Positions 17,611 through 26,755 of a stretch of DNA of 45,435 nucleotides are shown one piece after another. Each line of letters starts with the position of its first letter. The first letter of the stretch is position 1. The translations under genes were made by a program, and so were the position numbers. Below the pieces are notes generated by a model that saw nothing but the letters and a program-made list of their open reading frames with translations, was not told where the DNA came from and searched no databases. The stretch is from Sphingobacteriaceae bacterium UBA6709 (GTDB lineage: Bacteria; Bacteroidota; Bacteroidia; Sphingobacteriales; Sphingobacteriaceae), in NCBI GenBank assembly GCA_002454425.1, contig DKIV01000018.1, positions 12,334-57,768 on the forward strand, given 5' to 3'.

Positions 17611-18618
17611 TCAACCAGCTGTGGAACGGCGCTCGATCAGCTGTGACGTCAAAACGATCTTTTCATCTACCAGCTTCTTATCTCTCAACGCGCGAAAAAG
17701 CGCTGACGCTGCCTGATAGCCAATTTCGAAAGCAGGTTGAGTAATGGTACTCAACGGCGGATTAAGCAATGAGGCGGCACGCATATTCGAGAAACTTATC
17801 ACCTTAATATCCCCGGGAATATTGAGATTGAGTTCCAGGCAAGCCTCATATAAGCTTAAAGCCAAAGGCTCAGCGGCCGAGAAAAAGCCATCCACCTTTC
17901 GTCCTGAGCGAAGCACATCGGAGATGAGCGTTACATTCGCATCATTATTATGGCTGCAGTTAACAATATTATCGGATTTAAATGCCATTCCCGCGTCATG
18001 CAATGCACTTCTGTATCCGTCAAGACGTTTACTTGAAATGGAAAGCTCAGCGGAAAAGCCAAGGTACATAACGTCCTTACACCCTTTATCTAAAAGATGC
18101 TTAGTTGCGGCGTAGCCGCTTTCGAAATCATTGGTAGTAATTTTTGCTGTAGGAAAATCTTCAGCAATACGGTCGAAGAATACAACCGGCATATCTAAGG
18201 ACCGGATCTCATTTAAGTGTTCAATGTCAGCACCATCACCAGATAGGGACATCAAAATACCGTCTACCCTGCCACTAATCAAATGTTTTAAAAAGTAAGC
18301 TTCACGCTCTGCATCCTCATGTGTTATATAGAAAAGTACGTGAAAGTTCTGCTCATGCGCAATTTCTTCAATGCCGTTAATAACCTTAGAGAAAAAATTG
18401 CTGGCCACTTCCGGCACAATAACAGCGATGGTGTTACTATTTTTCTTGCGTAGACTTCGCGCGTATGGATTAGGGTTATATTTCAGCTCCTTCGCCAATT
18501 TCAACACCTTCTCTTTGGTCTCAACACTAATCTCGTGGCTATCGCTTAAAGCTCTAGACACCGTTGATACAGCTAAATTGAGCTCCTTTGCTAATCGTTT
18601 CAAATTTACGCGATCCAT
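17611..18618 (-). CDS. LacI-family transcriptional regulator
   Basis: A one-component sugar-responsive repressor or activator. The N-terminal helix-turn-helix is textbook LacI: VNLKRLAKELNLAVSTVSRAL, followed by the hinge helix region NPNPYARSLRKKNSNTIAVIVP. The remainder is a periplasmic-binding-protein-like sensor (GRVDGILMSLSG, PVVFFDRI, GYAATKHLLDKG, and a C-terminal NPPLSTITQPAFEIGYQAA). I chose the ATG at 18618 (335 residues, MDRVNLKRLAK); the ten residues upstream depend on a TTG start and do not fit the family. It stands behind susC on the same strand and close to uxuAB, so control of the uronate uptake/catabolic genes is likely. The effector is unknown. Confidence 0.94.
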   Translation of the reverse strand: MDRVNLKRLAKELNLAVSTVSRALSDSHEISVETKEKVLKLAKELKYNPNPYARSLRKKNSNTIAVIVPEVASNFFSKVINGIEEIAHEQNFHVLFYITHEDAEREAYFLKHLISGRVDGILMSLSGDGADIEHLNEIRSLDMPVVFFDRIAEDFPTAKITTNDFESGYAATKHLLDKGCKDVMYLGFSAELSISSKRLDGYRSALHDAGMAFKSDNIVNCSHNNDANVTLISDVLRSGRKVDGFFSAAEPLALSLYEACLELNLNIPGDIKVISFSNMRAASLLNPPLSTITQPAFEIGYQAASALFRALRDKKLVDEKIVLTSQLIERRSTAG

Positions 18619-18682
18619 CTGCGAAGATAAGCATTCGCACATAAGCAAATAAATTTATCTCCTGAAACTGAACCCTGCGCAA

Positions 18683-18716
18683 TAAAAAAGCGGAACCTTC
18701 CGAAGAAGATTCCGCT
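18683..18716 (-). terminator. Rho-independent terminator of the RND efflux operon
   Basis: Read on the minus strand, AGCGGAA (18716-18710) pairs with TTCCGCT (18695-18689), with extra inner pairing CTT/AAG. It is followed at once by a run of six T residues. It lies 21 bp after the stop codon of the RND pump gene, exactly where the efflux operon should end, and separates it from the lacI-type gene downstream on the same strand. Confidence 0.82.
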
Positions 18717-18736
18717 CAATAAACAAGCAAAGTATT

Positions 18737-21700
18737 TTATATAGTTCCTTCGTCACCGTCTTCAGAAACATGCAAGGTATTAGCATGTTCTTCAGGCTTA
18801 TAGTTTGCTTCCAGCTCCGCAAGTTTCTTCTTACCGTAAGCCAGTCGTGTAATCACAACAAACAATACCGGCACGATGAATATCGCTAACAGCGTAGCCG
18901 CAAGCATCCCTCCGAAAACAGTCCATCCAATAGTCTGACGCGATACAGCTCCAGCACCAGATGATAACATCAACGGAATAATACCGAGAATAAACGCAAG
19001 GGAAGTCATGATGATCGGACGCAGACGAAGCTTAACAGCCTCGATAGTCGCGGCAAGCAACTCCATACCCCAGTCAACACGCTCCTTAGCGAATTCAACG
19101 ATCAGGATCGCATTCTTCGCTGCAAGACCAATAAGGGTCACCAAACCAATCTGCGCATAAATATTATTATCAAGTTTTGGCAACAGCGTCAGCGCTAAAA
19201 TCGCTCCGAATACTCCCAGAGGTACCGACATTAGAATTGAGAAAGGTACGGACCAACTCTCATACAGGGCAGCAAGCAACAGGAACACGAATACGATACA
19301 AAGCGCAAAGATCATCATGGTTTTGTTACCAGCCTGTCTTTCCTGCAAACTTAAGCCAGAGAAGCTGTAAGTATAACCATCAGGCAGTGTCTGCGCGGCA
19401 ACCTCTTCAAGAGCCTTTAACGCATCCCCACTACTATAGCCAGGCTTAGCACTACCGTTAATTTCAATAGAACGGAACAGGTTATAGTGATTGATAATTG
19501 AAGCATTGTCAACCATTCTATAGGATATCAGCGTACTCAAGGGCACGTTCTCGCCATTAACATTCTTCACGTAGAGCTTACCTACATCTTCAATATGACT
19601 GCGGAATAAAGTATCAGCCTGAGTTACCACGCGGAAGTTTCTTCCGTAACGCGTGAAGTCATTGATGTAGCTACTTCCCAGATAACTGGAAATAGTATTA
19701 TAAACACTACCGATAGACACGCCCATCTTCTTGGCCTGCTCGCGATCTACAGATAATTTGTAGTTCGGCGTATTGGCATTGAACAATGTATAGGCCATTC
19801 CTATTTCGGGACGCTGATTAGCGGCACCTAAAAACTTGTACACTGCACCCATAAACTGAGATATGTCACCAGTTTTTTGTTCCTCAATCTGCATGGAGAA
19901 CCCTCCACTCACACCAAGACCTGGAATAGCAGGAGGAGATACGGCAAGTAAGCTTCCCGATTTGTTACCAGCGAACATTCCTTGTACCTGACCGATAATT
20001 TCATTTACCGTGCGCTCGCGCTCTTCCCAAGGCTTAAGCTGCACGAAGAAGGTGCCGGCATTGGATTTAAAGGCGCGGTTAAGGATGTTTATACCGCCAA
20101 TAGAAGTGATGTTTTTAACCTCAGGAACCTCCTTTTGGATACGTTTAGTAATCGTGCTAAGGAATTCGTCGGTACGTGCGGCTGACGCTCCTTCAGGAAG
20201 CGAGGCGCCCATCAAAAAGATACCAGCATCTTCCGTTGGAATAAATCCTGCAGATTTTGTTCTGAACATCCCCACGGTAGCTACATAAACACATACCAGG
20301 ATGATGAGCACTAATGGCGCCTTGCGAATACACCATTTAACGCCATCAGAATATTTGTTGGTAGTACGGTGGAACCACACGTTGAACTTATAGAAGAACT
20401 TGTTAAGCCCCTTTGACTCCTTACTCAAATTCATCGGCACAAGCAATATTGAACACAATGCAGGAGTAAGAGAAAGAGCTATGAACGCTGATAGTACTAC
20501 GGACACCGCGATAGTGATGGCAAACTGCTGATACAGCTGACCAACCATCCCAGGAATGAAACCTACCGGAACGAATACCGCTGCAAGAATCAACGCGATA
20601 GCGATTACCGGCGCGGTGATATCACTCATAGCACGACGCGTAGCCTCTTTTGCAGAAAGCTTCTCATGGTCTATATAATGCTGCACCGCTTCCACCACCA
20701 CAATGGCGTCATCCACCACAATACCAATCGCGAGTACAAATGCCAGCATCGTAAGCGTATTGATCGAGAAGCCGAACAATGTGAAGAAGATGAACGTTCC
20801 GATGATAGACACCGGAATAGCCAATACAGGAATCAACGTCGCTCTCCAGCTTTGCAGGAAGAAGAACACTACCAGCGTAACCAGGATAAGCGCTTCAACA
20901 AGGGTATGTATTACCTCATTGATAGATACCTTTACCATAGAAACGGTTTCGTAACCAATAGTATAATCAAGATCTTTAGGGAAAGATTTCTTCAACTGCT
21001 CGAGTGTTTTTTCAATACCATCAGCAGTCTGAACGGCATTTCCTCCCGGCATTTGATTGATGGCCATCATCGATGCCACTTTACCGTTGATCTTTGATGT
21101 CGTAGAGTATGAGAACTCTCCCATTTCAACACGGGCAACATCTTTAAGATACACGATAGAACCATTTGTTCCGGTTTTTACGACGATGTTCTTAAACTCC
21201 TCTTCGGTTGTCAAGTCGCCATCCATAACCACCGAGAATTCAAATGCCTGACTTGATTGCTGCGGCGGGCCACCTACGCTACCACCCGGTATACGTACGT
21301 TCTGCTCTGAAATAGCGGTAGAAATGTCAGCAGGTGTAAGACCTAACTGAGCAAGCTTATTCGCATCTAACCATACACGCATACTAAACGGCTGACCGAA
21401 GGCCTGCACATCACCCACCCCCGGAACACGCAGAATCGCATCGCGAATGTATAGGTTCACGTAATTGGACATGAACTTCTGGTCATACGTACCGTTCGGA
21501 GAGTAAAGTCCCAACACCATCAGGATGTCAGTATTTGCTTTACGTGTAGTAACCCCTAAACGACGTACTGCCTCCGGCAACGCCGGCTCGGCAATGCCCA
21601 CGCGATTTTGCACATCCAATGTAGCAATGTCGATATCGGTACCCACTTCAAAGGTTACCGTAATGGCAGATCGACCATCAGAGGTACTGTTGGACGACAT

Positions 21701-21934
21701 ATAGATCATCCCCGGAGTACCATTAATCTGACTTTCGATCGGCGTGGTCACCGTCTTCTCCACCGTTTCAGCATCCGCACCGGTATAAGTACCGCTAACA
21801 GTTACCGTTGGAGGAGAGATATTTGGATATTGACTGATTGGAAGGCTCGTAATTACGATAGCCCCAATCAGTACGATTAGAATTGAGATAACAATAGCTG
21901 TTACCGGTCTTCGTATAAATACTTCTGAGATCAT
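18737..21934 (-). CDS. RND (AcrB/HAE1-type) multidrug efflux permease
   Basis: A 1,065-residue inner-membrane proton antiporter that exports hydrophobic compounds through a tripartite complex. The start MISEVFIRRPVTAIVISI and QYPNISPPTVTVSGTYTGADAETV are classic HAE1. TM4 keeps the paired aspartates in GIVVDDAIVVVEAVQHY, essential for proton relay. Two large periplasmic loops and twelve membrane helices fit the length; the second half has RPIIMTSLAFILGIIPL and the repeated AAKNAILIVEFA motif. It is last in the operon tetR-OMF-MFP-RND, 65 bp after the fusion protein gene, and is followed by a strong terminator. Drug specificity is not predictable. Confidence 0.97.
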   Translation of the reverse strand: MISEVFIRRPVTAIVISILIVLIGAIVITSLPISQYPNISPPTVTVSGTYTGADAETVEKTVTTPIESQINGTPGMIYMSSNSTSDGRSAITVTFEVGTDIDIATLDVQNRVGIAEPALPEAVRRLGVTTRKANTDILMVLGLYSPNGTYDQKFMSNYVNLYIRDAILRVPGVGDVQAFGQPFSMRVWLDANKLAQLGLTPADISTAISEQNVRIPGGSVGGPPQQSSQAFEFSVVMDGDLTTEEEFKNIVVKTGTNGSIVYLKDVARVEMGEFSYSTTSKINGKVASMMAINQMPGGNAVQTADGIEKTLEQLKKSFPKDLDYTIGYETVSMVKVSINEVIHTLVEALILVTLVVFFFLQSWRATLIPVLAIPVSIIGTFIFFTLFGFSINTLTMLAFVLAIGIVVDDAIVVVEAVQHYIDHEKLSAKEATRRAMSDITAPVIAIALILAAVFVPVGFIPGMVGQLYQQFAITIAVSVVLSAFIALSLTPALCSILLVPMNLSKESKGLNKFFYKFNVWFHRTTNKYSDGVKWCIRKAPLVLIILVCVYVATVGMFRTKSAGFIPTEDAGIFLMGASLPEGASAARTDEFLSTITKRIQKEVPEVKNITSIGGINILNRAFKSNAGTFFVQLKPWEERERTVNEIIGQVQGMFAGNKSGSLLAVSPPAIPGLGVSGGFSMQIEEQKTGDISQFMGAVYKFLGAANQRPEIGMAYTLFNANTPNYKLSVDREQAKKMGVSIGSVYNTISSYLGSSYINDFTRYGRNFRVVTQADTLFRSHIEDVGKLYVKNVNGENVPLSTLISYRMVDNASIINHYNLFRSIEINGSAKPGYSSGDALKALEEVAAQTLPDGYTYSFSGLSLQERQAGNKTMMIFALCIVFVFLLLAALYESWSVPFSILMSVPLGVFGAILALTLLPKLDNNIYAQIGLVTLIGLAAKNAILIVEFAKERVDWGMELLAATIEAVKLRLRPIIMTSLAFILGIIPLMLSSGAGAVSRQTIGWTVFGGMLAATLLAIFIVPVLFVVITRLAYGKKKLAELEANYKPEEHANTLHVSEDGDEGTI

Positions 21935-21999
21935 TTTAAATTATGATAATGAAATCCATTGAAAGGATCGCTCAAAGATCGAGCGACACTCTCTAACAA

Positions 22000-23145
22000 C
22001 TATTTACCTTTTGGCGCTGCAACCGGAGCACCCGCAGGAGCGTCACCAGCCTGTACAACTGAGCCTTCTTTAAGATTCTGAACACCCTCACTCACAATAA
22101 CATCTCCTTCTTTCAGTCCTTCAGAAACAACCACTTTATCCTCAGTTTTTACACCTAACTTCACAGGCTTCGCGCTAACTTTGCTGCTATCGCCGATCAG
22201 GAACACCGAAAACTGTCCTAATTGCTCAGTAACCGCCGCATAAGGAATTACAATCTGCTCACCCGCTTCAGCATTTGGAACTTCAACATTCAGGGTCATT
22301 CCAGCAGTAAGCTCGTTTCCTGCATTAGAGAAACTTGTACGAACACGTATAGTTCCGGTTTGAGGATCAACCTGGCGATCGATAGCCACGATCTTGCCTT
22401 CCTTGTTATATACGCTATTATCGGCAAGCACGATATTAAACACCGCTTTGCCGGCCTTCTGCATACGGCTAAACTGAGAAATATCTTTCTGGTTTACGTA
22501 GATATCAACACCTATAGGATCAGGCGAGGATATTGTATTAATTAGCGTATTTCCGGCAGTTACCAAGCTTCCCTTTTTAACACCGGCGATGCCGATCTTA
22601 CCAGAAACTGGAGCTACGATTACCGAGCGACTTAAATCGGTAGACGCAGTTGTCAGAGACGCGTTAGCGGAGGTCAGCTGCGCCTGCGCTGTCTGTAGAT
22701 CTGCCTGTGCATAGTCGACACGTTGCTTTGCGATCGCGTCCTGCTGAGCCAAACGCTGATAACGCTCAGCGTCTTTACGAGCCTTTTCCAAGTTAGCCTT
22801 AGCAGTAAGCACTTGAGCCTGTGCGGCCTGATATGCTGCCAGATAACGGCTTCTGTCAATTTCATAAAGCTTCTGCCCCTTGCTCACGCTCTGACCATCT
22901 GCAACAAAAATGCCTGTAATATAACCATTTACCTCCGCGCGTAGCTCAACCTCGTTTAAGGCCACTACCGTTCCCGGATAGGCATCTTTATTAGTGACAA
23001 GCTGTTTACTTACCGTATAAGTAGTTACCGGCACTGCCTGTGGTCCTTGAGGTTGCCCCTGTTGTGCGCCTTTATCGCCTCCTCCACAGGCACTAAGCAA
23101 CGCTGTGATAGCAAGAGCTGAAATGAGTGAAATATTCTTCGTCAT
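22000..23145 (-). CDS. RND efflux periplasmic adaptor (membrane fusion protein), lipoprotein
   Basis: A 381-residue AcrA/MexA-type adaptor linking the inner-membrane pump to the outer-membrane channel. It carries a lipoprotein signal with L-S-A-C (Cys20) followed by a GGGDKGAQQGQPQG linker. The lipoyl/barrel-sandwich halves (VALNEVELRAEVNGYITGIFV and VIVAPVSGKIGIAGVKKGSLV) flank a long coiled-coil hairpin at about 90-165, rich in A, Q and K. The beta-barrel and membrane-proximal domains follow (GTIRVRTSF, LTAGMTLNVEV). The C-terminus is a low-complexity A/P/G tail. The gene sits 6 bp after the TolC-type gene, so the two are translationally close. Confidence 0.95.
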   Translation of the reverse strand: MTKNISLISALAITALLSACGGGDKGAQQGQPQGPQAVPVTTYTVSKQLVTNKDAYPGTVVALNEVELRAEVNGYITGIFVADGQSVSKGQKLYEIDRSRYLAAYQAAQAQVLTAKANLEKARKDAERYQRLAQQDAIAKQRVDYAQADLQTAQAQLTSANASLTTASTDLSRSVIVAPVSGKIGIAGVKKGSLVTAGNTLINTISSPDPIGVDIYVNQKDISQFSRMQKAGKAVFNIVLADNSVYNKEGKIVAIDRQVDPQTGTIRVRTSFSNAGNELTAGMTLNVEVPNAEAGEQIVIPYAAVTEQLGQFSVFLIGDSSKVSAKPVKLGVKTEDKVVVSEGLKEGDVIVSEGVQNLKEGSVVQAGDAPAGAPVAAPKGK

Positions 23146-23150
23146 GGCTG

Positions 23151-24491
23151 TTATTGTTCTTGAAATGTGATAAGTCCTAATGCTTGTTCTAAATCCAGTT
23201 TACTTGAAAGTAAACTATATAATGCGTTTAAATAGTTTATCTGGCTTGTGCGCAGATCAGTTTCCGCTGTCATCAACTCCAGATAAGTTTTAATACCCTC
23301 GCTATACTGCATTTTAATGGTATTATATACCTCCTTAGAAAGCTGCTCATTCTCACGTGCCGTTGTCCAATCGTTTCGTGACGCTTTATAGGATGCCAAA
23401 GCAGATTCATACTGCGAGAAAATGGTGTTCTTCGTATTCAACAACTCCAGATCGGTACGACGTTCCTGCAACTGAGCCTTACGTATTTGCTGCGTACGAT
23501 AAGTCCCCTGAAATATCGGAATAGATAAATTTACCGCCCATATTGAGTTTGGATAATGCCTGTCATACAAATCGCGGAAGTTGTCATTCAGGAAGTTCCA
23601 GTTATAATTAATAGATGTTGACAAAGATGGCATATACGCCAATTTGTTGTATTGTGTATTAATTCGCTGTAACTGACGTTGTGTTTCCACAGTCTGATAC
23701 TCTATCCTGTTCTTATAGTTAAGTTGCAAATTCGTATCAATAAGCGCCTCTCTCTCCATCGTGTTATTATCGAAAAGAAGCTCTAATGAACTTTCTGCCG
23801 GATAGCCCATCAGCTGCTTTAAATAAGCATACTTATATTTCAGCATTTCGGCGGTACGCTTTTTATCCGCCTGAGAATTACTCAAACTTATTTGCGCTCG
23901 CTTATAGTCAGTTTTATCAACGAGACCTCCCTCATACTGAGCCAGCGCGTCTTTTAGCTGACGCTGTAAACGAGCGATATTTTCGTCTGTGATTTTTAAC
24001 TGCTCGCGACTGGTAAGGATGTCATAGAAGGCCTTACTAACATCGACAACCGTGTTAATCTTTGTATTTTCAGTATTTTGCTTATACTGCTTGCGGAACC
24101 ACTTAGCAGTCTTCGACGCCTGGATAAGTCCGGCATCCAGAATTTTCTGATCAGCCTGCAAGCCTGCCAGTGATGTATGACGAGCACCGATAGCCTGAGC
24201 TTGTCCTCCAAACACCATCACCTGGCGTTTTATATTTTGCGTATAGTTTGCCGATCCGTTAACCTGCGGCAACCACCCCGATAAGGCCGAATTAATATCC
24301 CGCTCTCCAATCTCTTCATCTATTATCGACTGCTTTACCTCCGGTTTATGGCGAAGCGCGTACGTGATGCACTGCTCCAGGGTAGCATTTTGAAGAACAG
24401 AATCCTTTTCAGACGTCTGTCCTCTGCTCAATCCGGGTATCAACAGCGGGATACCCATCAATAAGGATAAAACCAGTTTCTGGTATTTCAT
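23151..24491 (-). CDS. TolC-family outer membrane efflux protein
   Basis: A 446-residue outer-membrane factor forming the exit duct of the pump. A signal peptide (about 1-25, ending PGLSRG) is followed by ATLEQCITYALRHKPEV, the usual first helix of the family. The two structural repeats each have long amphipathic helices (about 90-210 and 300-430) and short barrel strands such as WLPQVNGSANYTQNI and YMPSLSTSINYNW. The second repeat ends RTSQINYLNALYSLLSSKLDLEQALG, a well-known TolC-family end block. It is the second gene of the operon, about 40 bp after tetR, and its stop is 6 bp before the adaptor gene. Confidence 0.95.
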   Translation of the reverse strand: MKYQKLVLSLLMGIPLLIPGLSRGQTSEKDSVLQNATLEQCITYALRHKPEVKQSIIDEEIGERDINSALSGWLPQVNGSANYTQNIKRQVMVFGGQAQAIGARHTSLAGLQADQKILDAGLIQASKTAKWFRKQYKQNTENTKINTVVDVSKAFYDILTSREQLKITDENIARLQRQLKDALAQYEGGLVDKTDYKRAQISLSNSQADKKRTAEMLKYKYAYLKQLMGYPAESSLELLFDNNTMEREALIDTNLQLNYKNRIEYQTVETQRQLQRINTQYNKLAYMPSLSTSINYNWNFLNDNFRDLYDRHYPNSIWAVNLSIPIFQGTYRTQQIRKAQLQERRTDLELLNTKNTIFSQYESALASYKASRNDWTTARENEQLSKEVYNTIKMQYSEGIKTYLELMTAETDLRTSQINYLNALYSLLSSKLDLEQALGLITFQEQ

Positions 24492-24531
24492 ATTTAATTA
24501 AAGTGATTTACTATTATTTTAACTTAACCCA

Positions 24532-25110
24532 CTATTCCTGCTTTTTTATACCATCCCATACAACTTCCGCAATCTTCATCACACTGCTATCCTGATAAAT
24601 ATTTCGCCCGGATAAATGCAATTTTGCCGCAGAGGCGATACTTCCATGAAGAATGGGAATCAGGATCTCATGATTGATATTTCTGATTGCCCCAGCTTCA
24701 ATGCCTTGTTGTATCAGCGGCTTAACCCTTGGATTAAACTCGTTTCGAATCTTTTCTTCATCTCCAGCATAAGGCGAATTAATATACTGCTCGAGAAAAC
24801 AGAGACACGCGGGATGCTCTACATAAAATCTGAAGTGATTGACCCAATGATTTAAAAAACGTTCTTTGTAAGATTTTGCCTCCTCATCGTTGACCTTAAT
24901 TGCCTCCGCTAAACGATGCCTTGTATGTATAAACAATTCCTGAATCAGCGCATCTTTGCTTTCAAAGTAATGGTAGATAGTACCGATTGCAACACCCGAA
25001 TTTTTGGCGATCATACTCATTGATGTCCCATGAAACCCGAGCTGATTAATTAACTCCAACGTCGTGCAAAACACTAACTCTTTCTTGCCACCTGTTAATC
25101 GAATGCTCAT
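24532..25110 (-). CDS. TetR/AcrR-family transcriptional regulator
   Basis: Probable local repressor of the efflux operon it heads. The N-terminal DNA-binding domain is clear: ELINQLGFHGTSMSMIAKNSGVAIGTIYHYFESKDAL. The C-terminal ligand-binding domain (about 70-190) contains HWVNHFRFYVEHPACLCFLEQY, a TetR_C form common in Bacteroidota. I chose the ATG at 25110 (192 residues, MSIRLTGGKKELV) because the next upstream start would be a TTG. Co-directional with and about 40 bp before the TolC-type gene, it is probably autoregulated from the 168-bp divergent region shared with the four-cysteine protein gene. Inducer unknown. Confidence 0.93.
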   Translation of the reverse strand: MSIRLTGGKKELVFCTTLELINQLGFHGTSMSMIAKNSGVAIGTIYHYFESKDALIQELFIHTRHRLAEAIKVNDEEAKSYKERFLNHWVNHFRFYVEHPACLCFLEQYINSPYAGDEEKIRNEFNPRVKPLIQQGIEAGAIRNINHEILIPILHGSIASAAKLHLSGRNIYQDSSVMKIAEVVWDGIKKQE

Positions 25111-25278
25111 TCGGGCACGAAGATATACCAAAAACCCTTATTGCAACACACTCAAAGCTTATTTTACAATTGACTGATTTTATAGGATAGTCAGGATAAC
25201 AAAACTTTTCGCTACTTAAAAATATAAACAAGGACTTTTATAACCCACTTCCCTAAATGTCAAACATCAACCAGAAAC

Positions 25279-25545
25279 ATGATCATCATCAATAAAGAAC
25301 TTATGACACAGCGGTACCTTTGCTTAAATAAATTAGCAAAATTTATGTTACAAGCTCAGGAATGTGTACTGAAAATTAGTGAAACCGTTTTTACCTGCTC
25401 TTGCTGTAATTCAGCGTTGGATTACGTACAACAGATTAACGGCGAAAATTGTATAGAGAACGATTATTTCGTTTGCGAAAGTTGCGGTAGCAAGATAGAA
25501 AGTGTATTGAGAGAAGAAGAAGAAGTGCCCGCATTTTTTGATTAA
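25279..25545 (+). CDS. Small four-cysteine (zinc-ribbon-like) protein
   Basis: An 88-residue protein with two cysteine pairs, C40-x2-C43 (TCSCCNS) and C66-x2-C69 (VCESCGSK), spaced as in small zinc ribbons, and an acidic tail (REEEEVP). No named family is recognised. The N-terminus before the first pair is uncertain: ATGs at 25279, 25303 and 25345 are all possible. A strong Rho-independent terminator 32 bp after the stop supports it being a real transcribed gene. It is divergent from the efflux tetR, so it could share control, but that is inference. Confidence 0.65.
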   Translation: MIIINKELMTQRYLCLNKLAKFMLQAQECVLKISETVFTCSCCNSALDYVQQINGENCIENDYFVCESCGSKIESVLREEEEVPAFFD

Positions 25546-25577
25546 CTAGTACTCATTTTTTATTCAACATATACATG

Positions 25578-25616
25578 GCAGTGGGAATTTGTTCTATCGT
25601 TTCTCACTGCTTTTTT
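25578..25616 (+). terminator. Rho-independent terminator after the four-cysteine protein gene
   Basis: GCAGTGGGAA (25578-25587) pairs with TTCTCACTGC (25601-25610), ten pairs with one G-T, followed directly by six T residues. The stem, loop of 13 bases and U-tract make it one of the clearest terminators in the window. Confidence 0.88.
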
Positions 25617-25841
25617 ATATAAAACACCTACATCCTTACGAGTGAACAGCTCAAGATCTACTAATTACCAGGCTCCTGTTCTCTAATCTTCCAAAAGCAA
25701 GGGCGAACCTTAGCAACGCTATGCTCGTTGTTCGCAAATCCCTATTTCGTTAAAGATCTACAGTGCAGGCGCTGATACGCAGTTCTTTTTAAAAGCAATA
25801 TGAGAAGAACGTTGTTATGCATATAACATACCTTAAGGATA

Positions 25842-26696
25842 ATGAAAAGCAACAACAAAATTCCAGAAAAGCAAAACAAACAGCCGGGGGAGGAAAGACT
25901 GATGCATCCTGCTCCTGAGTATATCAAAGAAAATTATCGCGCAGCAGGAAAACTTGAAGGAAAAAAGGCTGTAATTACTGGTGGCGACAGCGGTATTGGA
26001 CGTGCTGCGGCATTGCACTTTGCAAAAGAGGGTGCTGATGTGGCGATTGTTTATTACGATGAAGATGGGGATGCTAGGGATACCCAGCAGCTGATAGAGG
26101 CCACAGGAAGGAAATGCGAATTAATTAAAGGAGATGTCAAGGATGCCGCGTTCTGCAAATCGGCCGTAAAGCAGGCGAAAAAAGCGCTCGGAGGTATAAA
26201 TATCCTGGTAAACAACGCGGCTGTTCAGTATCCCAAAGAGGAGCTGGAGCAAATATCGGAAAACCAGCTTGACATAACATTCAAAACAAACATCTATTCT
26301 TATTTCCATTTCGCAAAGGCCGCCCTTGAGTATATGACTGAGGGCGATTGCATTATAAACACCACCTCAGTTACAGCCTATCGCTCTTCTCCGCATCTGT
26401 TAGATTATTCATCAACAAAGGGAGCTATTACTTCCTTTACGAGATCATTGGCTACAAATTTGGCAGAAAAGGGCATCCGGGTGAATGCTGTAGCACCGGG
26501 CCCGGTATGGACCCCTCTGATCGTATCGTCCTTTGAAGAAGACCATATCAAGAATTTCGGCAAGGATACGGCATTTAAGCGAGCAGGGCAACCATCCGAG
26601 CTAGGACCCGCCTACGTCTTCCTGGCATCTGACGATGCAAGCTTCATAACAGGTCAGGTGATACATGTAAATGGTGGTGAAATTATTAACGGCTAA
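25842..26696 (+). CDS. SDR family oxidoreductase (YghA/general-stress type)
   Basis: A 284-residue short-chain dehydrogenase with the N-terminal extension typical of the YghA/YhdF/YhxC group: QPGEERLMHPAPEYI, then GKLEGKKAVITGGDSGIGRAAA. The cofactor motif is at residues 46-53 and the catalytic triad is S176, Y189 and K193 (YSSTK). The end VTGQ-like FITGQVIHVNGGEI is also typical. These enzymes are often induced by stress or stationary phase; substrates are poorly known. The start ATG at 25842 has an AAGG element about 6 bp upstream. It converges on purD with a 13-bp bidirectional terminator between. No operon partner. Confidence 0.93.
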   Translation: MKSNNKIPEKQNKQPGEERLMHPAPEYIKENYRAAGKLEGKKAVITGGDSGIGRAAALHFAKEGADVAIVYYDEDGDARDTQQLIEATGRKCELIKGDVKDAAFCKSAVKQAKKALGGINILVNNAAVQYPKEELEQISENQLDITFKTNIYSYFHFAKAALEYMTEGDCIINTTSVTAYRSSPHLLDYSSTKGAITSFTRSLATNLAEKGIRVNAVAPGPVWTPLIVSSFEEDHIKNFGKDTAFKRAGQPSELGPAYVFLASDDASFITGQVIHVNGGEIING

Positions 26697-26701
26697 ATGA
26701 T

Positions 26702-26735
26702 AAAGGCGTAAGTACCCATTGATACTTACGCCTTT
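26702..26735. terminator. Bidirectional terminator between SDR and purD
   Basis: AAAGGCGTAAGTA at 26702-26714 pairs perfectly (13 bp) with TACTTACGCCTTT at 26723-26735 across an 8-base loop. It lies between the ends of two convergent genes and starts 6 bp after the SDR stop. A/T-rich stem bases at both ends give short U-runs on either strand. Confidence 0.8.
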
Positions 26736-26755
26736 GCTTCTGTAAACAGCTTCCT

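Noticed and set aside
20666..21097. 143-codon plus-strand frame inside the RND pump gene
   Set aside because: Charged low-complexity antisense translation of a membrane protein; the pump gene is certain.
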